Positions 47,528-59,109 of a stretch of DNA of 64,000 nucleotides are shown one piece after another (the stretch's first letter is position 1; every line of letters starts with the position of its first letter). This stretch comes from Nicotiana tabacum (lineage: Eukaryota > Streptophyta > Magnoliopsida > Solanales > Solanaceae). Under the pieces are notes generated by a model. The model did no database searches. It had not been told where the DNA came from and was given only the letters and a program-made list of their open reading frames with translations. The position numbers and the translations under genes were made by a program. The stretch is taken from NCBI RefSeq assembly GCF_000715075.1, contig NC_134101.1, positions 29,145,322 to 29,209,321 of the forward strand. Reading direction: 5' to 3'.

Positions 47528-49060
47528 TTCTCCACCTTTTAAACAAACGTTCGTCCTCGAACGTGCTAAGAATTATTTTGAGGTTACCAAATTGATGATT
47601 TTACTTTTACACATATACTCGCAGTTGATCTCACATTACCGCATTTGAAATAAGCCCGACAACACTATCTCATTTGAGATTATTTCTTTTATCCATATTT
47701 GTAAACTATAAGACCAATTTCTTACACTCCAAACATTTTCAAAAAAGGCCTAATTTTCACAACAACGCACAGTATTAGTCTCAACTGGCTATAGCAACCC
47801 GTGCCTATGCACACATCAACTTTCTTGATAGTGTTGAAGTACTTCAAAATTTTCTAGGGTGTTACATTCTTCCCCGCTTAGGATCATTCGCCCTCAAACA
47901 CATAACATAATTTATCTCTTCTTTTGCACGTCTCAATCCCCCAAATTTTACTAACTCCCAAGTTTTCCAGAATTTTCGGCAGAGTCTACCCTATAATTGG
48001 GTCTATCCACCTATCAGAGTAACAACAAAATAACTCCTAGCAACACATCCACAGCCCAACAAAACACCACAAGGTATATATCAATAACACTAATCTCAGC
48101 ATTACAAGCACTGCATTATCATAATGATATCAGGACATGAAGCACATCATATGTATGCCCATCACCATATCTCTGGTATTAAAAGCTGTTCATAATCGAT
48201 TACAACATCATCAATTAACCTCATATTAACAAAAACCTCTTTTCGAATTTTCACAACACTGATAACAAAATGTGAGGCATGAAGACCTCCTAACTATTTA
48301 CCGAAATTAACGAGTCACATTTAACGCCACCTGGACACTCACCTCATAGGCTAAAACGCAATATTTACAGCACGAAAATGGCTGAATATGCACAAAAAAT
48401 ATACAAAAATCATCAAATAAGCCTAACAGGCACGACTCACTATTAATACTTTTAGTACAAATTAAACTTCACAAAGGGAGAATTTAAACTCATAAATATT
48501 TCACACAAGGACCTCGTCCTTATATAACTTTCACTGCGGCTTGTAGCCCGGTTTAAATATTTCACATCATATAAAAATGCGAGGATCTCATCCTCAACTC
48601 CGAATTACAAGTATTTTGCATATTGTGCCAACTGAAATTTCAATTTCCTTTCTTTCTTCTTTTCAATAAATTTTGTAAACATCTTTCATAACACATCACG
48701 AACCCTCATACCGGTAGGGCATATAATTCATAAAAATTGGAATCAATTATTTCAAAATACGTTAAATCCATTGTGATGAATAATAAAAATTACTTTTGGA
48801 CTTAGAGCCCTCAATGGTGCACAAAAATAAAAAAAATAACAGGCAGGGGCTCATATCTTCAAATCTCCCAACATGGATAAACATATAAATGGGTCACAAA
48901 ACTACGAAGCTCACCCATAAGCTGAGCATAATAGGAGGACTCACCTCAATATTCAGATCTGGATCAAAATAAGGGAAAATATTCTTTTATAACAAATCGG
49001 GATCGTACCTATAATGACACCATCTAGTATATCAGCCTCAGCCAAATCATAGCGATTATA
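47528..49060 (-). mobile_element. TR-GAG copy b: region between gag and 3' LTR
   Basis: Counterpart of 21804-23340: pol C-terminal fossil and polypurine tract at 47523-47565, second LTR-start-like junction TGTAACACCC at 47866, and protease-like remnant DILDGVIIGTIPICYKR followed by a trace of FDP at about 48950-49050. No polymerase motif. Confidence 0.75.
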
Positions 49061-50288
49061 TCAATGGGTCGGGCCTCCACCTCTTAGGAGCCCACTACCT
49101 GCCCGTCCTCTACCTCTAATTGACTGTGTACGTGGGGTAGTAACTGTATTTGAGCCCATAGCCTGAGTGTTCTGGTGAAATCTACCTCTTCCAAGTCTGG
49201 GACAATCTCTCATAATGTGCCTAGTATCACCACACTCATAACAACCCCTCTCAGGTTGAGGCTGCTCCTATTGAGTCTGTGCCGGATAACTGGAATAACC
49301 ACTGTAAGAATCTTGTGTCGGTGGTGCACTATAAGAACTTACTGGAGCACCTCGAGTAATCTGATGTGCGGACTGATCTGATCGGCTACTCGAACCTCCG
49401 CTATAATGGGTCTTAGCTGAAGAGTAAAATCCATTGAACCCTTCAGAGCGTCGAGATCTTATGACCTCCTAAGACTCCCTTTCATCGCCTAGAACACCCT
49501 CAATCTTCCTCACAATCTCCACTACTTGTTGAAATGGAGTATCAGTTTGCAACTCTCGAGCTATGCATATTTTAATATCATAATCGAGCCCCCAATGAAT
49601 CTGCGGACTCGCTCTCTGATTGTAGGAACCAAGATAGGTGCATGACGGGCTAACTTACTGAACCTGAGAGCATATTCTAACACTATCATAGTGCCCTGAC
49701 GCAACCGTTCAAACTCTGTGCTCCACGCATCTCAAAGAGTCTGGGGAACAAACTCTTTCAAGAACATTTTCGAAAATTGAGCCCAAGTTGGTGGTGTTGC
49801 ATCGGCTGGTCTACCTTCTTCATATATTTGCCACCAATGGTACGATGCGCCTGACAGTTGAAATGTAGTAAAGGCAAATCCACTCACTTCCACAATACCA
49901 ATGGTGCAAAGAATACGATGATAATTTTCTAGAAATCCTTAGGCATCCTCTGTAGTTGTGCCACTAAACGTAGGTGGACTATACCTCTTAAACCTCTCAA
50001 GTCTCTTTTGTTCTTCTTCTGATGTCTCTGGCCTGACCTCAGGCCGAACCGGAATAGCAAGTTGTACCAGTATTACACCCAGAACCTGACCAACATGAAC
50101 CTGCTGCTATGGAGTTGTGGTAGGAGTTTGAGCTACTCCCCAAAGCTACGAAATATTTGGTGCAACAGAGATCAATCCCGCCTGGGTTAATGTACCAAAC
50201 ATACTCAGGAACTGTGCCAAAGTCTCCTGAAGTACGGGGGTAACAACAGATGCTTCTGGTACCTGTCCCCCAATGGGAGCTACTGGCG
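49061..50288 (-). pseudogene. TR-GAG copy b: gag, cut by element C
   Basis: Counterpart of copy a gag. The zinc knuckle CYECGDTRHIMRDCP is intact; capsid fragments are readable with several stops and frame changes. At 50220-50245 the sequence runs uninterrupted through the site where copy a carries the inner array. It is cut at 50288 (after GCTACTGGCG) by the LTR of element C; the N-terminus and leader of this copy are not in the window. Confidence 0.87.
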
Positions 50289-53200
50289 TGTCATGACCCA
50301 AAATCAACCTAGTCGTGATGGCACCTAACCCAACCCGCTAGGTAAGCCAATTAACCACTAACCAATTCCAATAACAATTAATAAAGTAATTAAGTAAAGA
50401 AAATTATCTGAATTTTATACACTCCCCAAGAACTGGTAGTACAAATCACAAGCTTCTAAGAAAAGGGTTTTACAAAACTGGTACGATATAAATACATCAT
50501 CTTTTTGAAAAGTACATAAACATAGTTTTATGAATATAAGGCTACCATGAACAAGAGGCAGCTAGAACCGGGACGCAGGTACATTATTAATTCTGGCACC
50601 CGTCGATCACAGCAACGTCAGCTGTCAATATCTACACGCAAGGTGCAGAAGTGTAGTATGAGTACAACCGACCACATATACTCAATAAGTATCAAACCTA
50701 GACTTAGGTTGAAAGTGGTGACGAGCTTGTACCAAGGTCGGGTCCAAAACCAATAGTCCATAACAGTCCATAACCACGTAAAGCAAATAATACAAGTAGT
50801 AACTTAGAGATTAAATACTCAGCTAAATCATGATTCAAAAAAAATAGTTCTTCCTTTCAAGTACATCAGTTAAAACCCAAATCGTTTACCGAAGTTGCCA
50901 AAAATATGAATAAGTTTGAAAACAATAATTTCCCCAAAAATCCTTTCAATAAATAAATGGGATGTTTCATTTTATTTCCAGATAACCCATGTAAAACAAA
51001 TGCATCACTATGCCCATCTGTCAACATGTGTGAGAAATCATGAATGATGTGATACTATACAGCATGAGGAAAATACATCTTTATGCATGTATGTCATGTG
51101 TGCATGTCAATGCGATGCAACTCAGTGAGAAAATCATATGCATACTCTCAGAGTATCCTTTCACTCAGTCCTCCCAGTCACTCAGTCCTCCCAGTCACTC
51201 AGTTCTCCCAATCACTCGGTCCTCCCAATCGCTCTGCACTCGCACTCAGTAGGTACATGCGCTTACTGGGGGTGTGTACAGACTCCGGAGGGGCTCTTTC
51301 AGCCCAAGCGCTATAATCTGCATGGACAACTCACGTGCTATAGTATCAATATATGTATCCGCACGGACAACGCACGTGCTACAATAAAGCCTATAAGGCC
51401 TGCTGCAGGCAGGCAGCCCCGATCCATATAATAATAAAGTATATAAAGACAATATGGCATGTTATAGCGTGCAGCCCGATCCCATAATTATCCTCACAAT
51501 CAGACCCTCGGCCTCACTCAGTCATCAATCTCTCTCGTCTCTCTCTCATGGGCTCACAATGTCATAAGAATAGCACAAAATGATGATATGATGTATCAAT
51601 AAATAACAATAGAGACTGAGATATGATATGTAATAACATGAATATGACTGAGTATGAATTTTCAATTTAAAATAAATAATTCACAGCAATATGACCTCTG
51701 TGGGTCCCAATAATACTGGCACATAGCCTCAACATGATTTTAAATATGATTCGCAGCTCAATTTCTTTTACATAAAACTACATAGAAAATGCCAAGATTA
51801 TTTGACTACAAAATTCCACGAAAACAATTATGTCACAATTTTCATGGTGCGCGCCTACACGCCCGTCACCTAGCATGTGCGTCACTTCCAAACAATTCAC
51901 ATAATACATATATTCAGGGTCCATACCCACAGCTCCAAGATTAGAAGAGTTACTTACCTCGAACAAGCCGAATCCAATGTCGAGCAAGCTAAACAATGCT
52001 CCAGAAATTCCATTCTGCGCATAACAACTTCCGAACGGCTCGAATCTAGTCACAATTAATTTTATTCAGTCAACCCAAATTATAGGAATTTATTCCATAT
52101 CAAAATACTAATTTTTCCACAAAATCCGAAATTACACTCAAAAAGCGCATGTGGGGCCCACGTCTCGAAACCTGAAAAAAGTTACAAAATATGAACGCAC
52201 ATCCAACCACGAGTCCAACCATATAAATTTTACCAAATTTCGACATCAACTCGACCCTCAAATCTTCAATTAAAATCATTGAAGATTTTTACCATTTTCA
52301 ACCCAATCTTTACCCATTTGAACTCAGCAATCTTACCATAAACCTTATTGATATGTATAAATAATAATATTTCACCCAAGAATCATACTCCTAATCACCC
52401 ATCTTTACCCAAACTCGAAATTAAAGACTAGGGGTTAGAACCTTACCTCTTGGGTGAAGATCTTGTAATATTTCCTTGTTGGATTTCAAAGCTTGAACAA
52501 GATCTTGATGAACAAAGCACTTGAGCTTCTTCCTCTCTCTAGAACACTCTCCCTTCTCTCTAAAAATGTTAGATTTTTGCTCCAAAATGAGTCCCAAAGC
52601 CTATTTATCAAAATAGGGTCGGGTTATGGAAATAGAAAAATTAACCCTCCGAAAGCAGGTCTGCGGTCGCATAATAGACCCCAGAATGGTATGCGGGTCG
52701 CAAAAACCGGTGCCCAAAATTGGGCTATTCTGGTCCATTCTGCGAGCAGTTTGCGGTCGCAGAAGCACTTTCGCGATCGCAAAATTGCCGCAGAATCTCA
52801 TTTTTTCAGTCTTTGGTTATTTGGTCATAACTTCTTGTAAGAATGTCCAAATGATGAACGGTTTGAAGAGTTAGAAACTATACTCAAAGAACTTTCATTT
52901 GATAGGTAATGAACCATATAACACTTTGTATCATTAGAGTTATGCTCATTTGAAGTTAGATCTTGTGCGAATTCACTTGAAACTTTAGTCTATTATGAAA
53001 TTTCCAACTTCTACATTCGATGCCGAAATCTATCGAATCAAGTCCGATTGACCTCAAATTTTGCACACAAGTCATAAATGACATAACAGACTTATTCCAA
53101 TTTCTGGAATCGAATTCTGACCCCGATATAAAAAAGTCAGCCCCCGGTCAAACTTTTCAAAAAATTTAACTTTCGCCATTTCAAGCATAATTCTACTACG

Positions 53201-53490
53201 GACCTCTAAATAATTTTCCGGACACGCTCCTAAGTCCAAAATAATCATACGGAGCTATTAAAATCATCAAAATTCAAATCTGAGGACGTTTACACATAAG
53301 TCCACATCCGGTCTACTTGTTTTCAACTTAAACTTCCAACATGAAATTCATTCTTCCAAGCTAACTCCTAAATACCTTAAAACCAAAACCGACAATTCAC
53401 ACAAGTCATAATACCTCGTAGGAAGTTATTCAATACTTCAAATAGTTGAAAGGAGCGTAAATGTTCAAAATGACCGGTCGGGTCGTTACA
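50289..53490 (-). mobile_element. Element C: 3' LTR (C1), complete
   Basis: 3,202 bp, TGTCATGACCC to GGTCGGGTCGTTACA. Contains a GTAAGT site on '-' (51952-51957), G-box units ACTCACGTGCTA (51330-51380), an 18-bp CTCCCAGTCACTCAGTC tandem repeat (51164-51235), and a GCGGTCGC/GCGATCGC block (52660-52800). The polypurine side is at 53491. The LTR family differs from those of A, TR-GAG and gag-pol. Confidence 0.92.
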
Positions 53491-56400
53491 ATCTCCCCCA
53501 CTTAAATGTACGTTCCTCCTCGAACGTGCCAAGAGTTGTTCTTAACTTTCAAATCTCTATTTCACCTTACCACGCACATACCCGGGGGTGATCTCATGTC
53601 ACCCTATTCTATATAGGCCTCACCACACAACATAACTGAATATCATTAATTTAACCTTAGCCCAAAAACATGGAGCCAAATTTCTAACATCCAGAATTCT
53701 TTTCAAGACCCGAATCTCATATCTAAACACTGTATAAGCCTGAATAAGTTGTATCCAGCCATAACCATAATCCCAGATATAATCACATAACATACTACAC
53801 AACTCGCATACTCATAGCACCATTTCTGATCACAGTAACTACTCAAAACCAACCAAGTACTAGTATAAAACCCCACATTCAACAGAACCTCATTCTGAAA
53901 CCTTCGTACACCGCCAATGATGAAAGAAACAATCAAAAACTCATAACCACTCATCAGATCAACTATCCATGTAGCTCTCTCGCCCTAACCAGAACCATAA
54001 TCCTCTCCTAAGCCAACTTTCAATATTATCCTCCCGAATATACTATAATCAAGCCTGATAGTACCCATTCTAGGTCCAATGACCTTATATTATTAAACAC
54101 AACTATCCCACAGACACGCCATATCAATATAACTCAAGCCACAACTGTGCAATCTGTGTACCCAAAATATGGGAGATGTCTCAAGGAAGAGAACCGTATT
54201 GCAAATTCAACAAGCACCACCACAACCGTAATGTTTCAACCAACTCCTCAAATTTCGTGAAGAGGATAACCGTAGGGTGCATGTGCACAATTGTAGAGGA
54301 AGGAAATTAATAGATCAGATAAATTATTATAGAAATAGAATTCCCACACACGGCACAGACAACTCACGTGCCAATAATATGAATCGCCAAGCATGGTCAC
54401 AGGCCTCCAGTCCCAGCATATCATACAGGAGCAATTAAACAAGTACACATGTATATGATAATGAAATAAGATTCTCATGCTCCTAGACTAGTATAAATAG
54501 CATGCCATAGTGTAAGCACGTGCAAAGTCTTCTATCACACTTCAAATCGGAATTTGTTTTTTCTAACGCTGAATTAGTAACTATCCCGTTTATTTAGGGA
54601 ATCATCTTCTTTGTAACCTTAAGTATAACCCAGATAGTTCTCAACAAAGGTACGAATACGGGAAACGTTATAACTTTACGCTTAACAGTCAACTCTAGGC
54701 ATATAATAGCCTAAACATTCTTCCGAGTATGAATACTTGCTCTAATGACCGCACATGGGCTCAAACCTCACATATATGCGCACTCATAACGCATATCTAT
54801 CACAAATAATTAACGCAACTAGTGCCTCCACCGAGTTTTAAATAAAATAGTCACCTCAAATAGGTTGCAACCCCGAAACAATATACTTCTGAGAACTCCC
54901 AGTCTCCAAATTCATCGAACACATGAATCACCGTAACTGATCCCAACTCCAGCACTAAAATGACTAACACATCTTCCATTCACGATAGTTAGAAACCTTC
55001 ACCTTGCTTCCTTCCAGGAGAAAATCACAATACACAACACGTTTCCTACACCAGTAGAAAATATCCGGTTCAAACCACGGTAAAAACCATCAAGAAAACT
55101 TTGAAATCCATATGCCCATAACCAATTTATTAAAACTAAATTCCTCTAAATCGACCAAACCACGTAGGTCACCAAACCCAAGAATATTGCCACCAAAACA
55201 TCTATAGAGTCTCACCACATCATAATTACCCCTATAAATACCACAACCAAAACACCCACTTTGAAAAAACCTTATTTGAGTCTAAGGCCGTTTTATTCAA
55301 CTTCCTGATAGTGAAATATAAAATCTATAATGATATACAAAAATGCCACAACTCTCGACATCGTCCTACTTAAATCTCGGATTTTAGCCATAAACAAATC
55401 CGCCAAAAGTTCTCAATTGTTACATATTAATCTCGAATACATTAGAACTTTCTCGAGAGTCACCCCATTTGTTCAAATCCACATTACACCGCCCAAATAG
55501 GCCAAAAGACACGTGCCCCATTAGCACAACAACACTCAAAGAAGTAACTCTACTTTAATACCACCTATCAAATTCATACTCTGTGCGCACTACATCATTC
55601 ACAAATAACAACTCACTCATCCCACGTTTTTCATATACTAATAAGTGAAATATAACCCGTATCCAGGAATTTCCTTACTCGAGTCATCTTCGATCTTAGC
55701 CTCTACAGTCATAACTGCTCCACAAGTATGTCTCGGACCAAAACTTAATTTAACCTATAACCATGAAATCGAATTGTCAATAGTAGGCTCCCCCACTTGG
55801 CTCAAAGCCATAGATCAAGACATTCAATAATTCACAATACCCATATTCAATTACTGCCATAACACCATAGTGAGATTTAGCAAATTCTTCCCAAGCTCCC
55901 ACATCACAACCTATATGGTACCTCAAATCGTCTACTAAGCTCACCTTCATTCTCGTGACGGTCAGGTCAACTTTCTTGACTAATTCATATTCAAATCCCA
56001 ATACATCTGCCCTAGCGGTAGAAAAGAAGATTCTCCACACAACATTATAAAGATCACACCTCTGTAATTTATTCCGCATGTGATAACCCGCATGTTTAGC
56101 CTCAAACTGGCATCTTTCTATACCCTTTTTACGGCCACAACTCCTACGTAATCACTTAACCTTCATGAGTTTGAACTCATCAACAAGACACAAAAATTTA
56201 ATTTGTTCCGCAATTACACTACGTAAAAGATCCTTCAACACATTCATAACTCGAGACTCTATGTCAAATCGAGACAGAAGTAAAATACCCAATAGTCCTT
56301 TTTTCATCTCAAGCAAGCATTTTTTTCACTTTCAAACCATCTGAACACATCCTGCAATCATAATATAATCATCATATGATCATCCGGACATTCATCGAGC

Positions 56401-56817
56401 CACAAATTCCACTCATAGGGACACTACCAAACATATGAGTCTAATTGTACAAGTTCACACAACTGAAACTACCCAGCTTAAGCTGCGGTCTAACCATGGC
56501 CTCAAATCCTACAGTCTGGCCCATCACCAAAACACAGAATACTCACCTTGAACCTCGTCCATGGAATCACAAGCCAACGATGCACAGCTAATACCGAGCG
56601 CTCATGTGCGCATACAAATGTGTGGAAAGAATTCAAAGAGTTATATTTCAAGATGAATCAATTCCGCACGATAAAGAAAGAAAGATGGGAAATTATCCTA
56701 AATGCCATGTAGCCTCTCGAATATAAGTATGGACGCCATCATACCGATCTGCAAGACTCTACTAGACACTTGTTCATGACTTGTAGAACTTATAAACCTA
56801 GAGCTCTGATACCACCT
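53491..56817 (-). mobile_element. Element C: 3.3-kb interior without recognisable genes (LARD-like)
   Basis: No gag, protease, RT or integrase motif is visible in any frame; frames are short and lack domains. Its ends are a polypurine tract (AAGTGGGGGAGAT on '-'), a pol C-terminal fossil (TFEEERTFKWGRL then stop, 53486-53528), and a primer site with leader at 56708-56817. It therefore parallels the element A interior, with no obvious sequence match to it apart from the ends. Confidence 0.82.
56708..56817 (-). promoter_or_regulatory. Element C primer binding site and leader
   Basis: TGGTATCAGAGC on '-' at 56803-56814, three bases from LTR C2. The leader keeps TACCGATCTGCAAGACTC and the AGAGCTC-type block. 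Confidence 0.9.
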
Positions 56818-59109
56818 TGTCACAATCCAAAATCTAACTAGTCGTGATGGCACCTAACCCAACCCGCTAGGAAAGCCAGTTAACCACTAACCAATTCCAA
56901 TACCAATTAATAAAGCAATTAAGTAAAGAAAATTATCTGAATTTAATACACTCCCCAAGAACTGGTAGTACAAATCATGAGCTTCTAAGAATAGAGTTTT
57001 ACAAAACTGGTTAAATACATCATCTGTTTGAAAAGTACATAAACAGAGTTTCCCTATGTCTCTTATCCCTAGGAGGTCTTCCTCCACTAGCAGGTTTTTT
57101 CGAAAAACTCTATTTATTCTGGTGTGGATGGCAGGCAGACCTATATTTCTTGGTTTTATGAATCTAAGGCTACCATCAACAAGAGGCAGCTACAACCGGG
57201 ACGCAGGTACATCTTTAATTCCGGCTCCCATCGATCACAGCAATGTCAGCAGTCAATATCTGCATGCAACGTGCAAAAGTGTAGTATGAGTACAACTGAC
57301 CCCATGTACTCAATAAGTAACAAACCTAGCCTTAGGTTGAAAGTAGTGACGAGCTTGTACCAATATCGGGTCCAAAACCAATAGTCCACAACAGTCCATA
57401 ACCACGTAAAGCAAATAATACAAGTAGTAACTTAGAGATAAAATGCTCAACTAAATCATGATTTCAAAAAAAATAGTTCTTCCTTTCAAGTACATCAGTG
57501 AAAACCCAAATCGTTTACCGAAGTTGCCAAAAATATGAATAAGTTTGAAAACAATAATTTTCCCAAAATTTCTTTCAATAATAAATGAGATGTTTCATTA
57601 TCTTTCCAGATAACCCGTGTAAAACAAATGCACCACTATGCTAATCTGTCAACATGTGTGAGAAATCATGAATGATGAGATGTTGTACAGTATGAGAAAA
57701 ATACATCTCTATTCTTGTATGTCATGTGTGCATGTCAATGCGATGCAACTCAGCGATAAAATCATATACATACTCTCAGAGTATCATTTCACTCAGTCCT
57801 ACCAGTCACTCAGTCCTCCCACTCACTTAGTTCTCCCAGTCACTCAGTCTTCCCAATCGCTCGGCACTCGCACTCAGTAGGTACCTGCGCTTACTACGGG
57901 TGTGTACAAACTCCGGAGGGGCTCCTTCAGCCTAAGCGCTATAATCTGCACGGACAACTCACGTGCTATAGTATCAATATCGGTAGCTGTACGGACAACT
58001 CACGTGCTATAATAAAGCCTATAAGACCTGCTGCAGGCGGGCAGCCCCGATCCACATAATAATAAAGTATATAAAGCAAATATGACATGTTGCGGCGTGC
58101 AACCCGATCCCATAATTATCCTCACAATCAGGCCCTCGGCCTCACTCAGTGATCAATCTCTCAAGTCTCTCTCATTGGCTCACAATGTCATAAGAATAGC
58201 CCGAAAATGATGATATGATGTATCAATAAATAACAACAGAGACTGAGATATGATATGTAATGACATGAATATGACTAAGTATGAATTTTCAATTTAAAAC
58301 AAATAATTCACAGTAATATGACCTCTGTGGGTCCCAATAATATTGGCACATAGCCTCAACATGATTTTTAATATGATTCTCAGCTCAATTTCTTTAACAT
58401 AAAACTACATAGAAAATGCCAAGATTATTTGACTACAAAATTTAACGGAAATAATTATGTCACAATTTTCATGGTGCACGCCCACACGCCTGTCACCTAG
58501 TATGTGCGTCACCTCCCAACAATTCACATAATACATATATTCAGGGTCCATACCCTTAGCTCCAAGATTAGAAGAGTTACTTATCTCGAACAAGCCGAAT
58601 CCAATGTCGAGCAAGTTAAACAATGCTCCAGAAATTCCATTCTGCGCATAATAACTTCCGAACGGCTCGAATCTAGTCACAATTAATTTGATTCAGTCAA
58701 CCCAAATTATAAGAATTTATTCCATATCAAAATACTAATTTTTCCACAATCTGAAATTACACTCAAAAAGCGCATGTGGGGCCCACATCTCGAAACCTGA
58801 AAAAAGTTACAAAATATGAACGCACATCCAACCACGAATCCAACCATATAAATTTCACTAAATTTCGACATCAACTCGATCCTCAAATCTTCAATTAAAG
58901 TCATTGAAGATTTTTAGCATTTTCAGCCCAATCTTTATCCATTTGAACTCAACAATCTTTCCATAAACCTTATTGATATGTATAAATAATACTATTACAC
59001 CCAAGAATCATACTCTTAATCACCCATATTTACCCAAACTCGAAATTGAAGACTAGGGGCTAGAACCTTACCTCTTGGGTGAAGATCTTGTGATATTTCC
59101 TTGTTGGAT
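56818..59109 (-). mobile_element. Element C: 5' LTR (C2), truncated
   Basis: Starts TGTCACAATCC and follows C1 until TTGTTGGAT at 59109; about 900 bp including the transcription-sense start is missing. It is replaced by LTR D in the opposite orientation. It contains about 80-100 bp (57053-57155) that C1 lacks, a small insertion ending near TTCTTGGTTTTATG. The GTAAGT of C1 is ACTTAT on '+' here (mutated). Confidence 0.88.
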
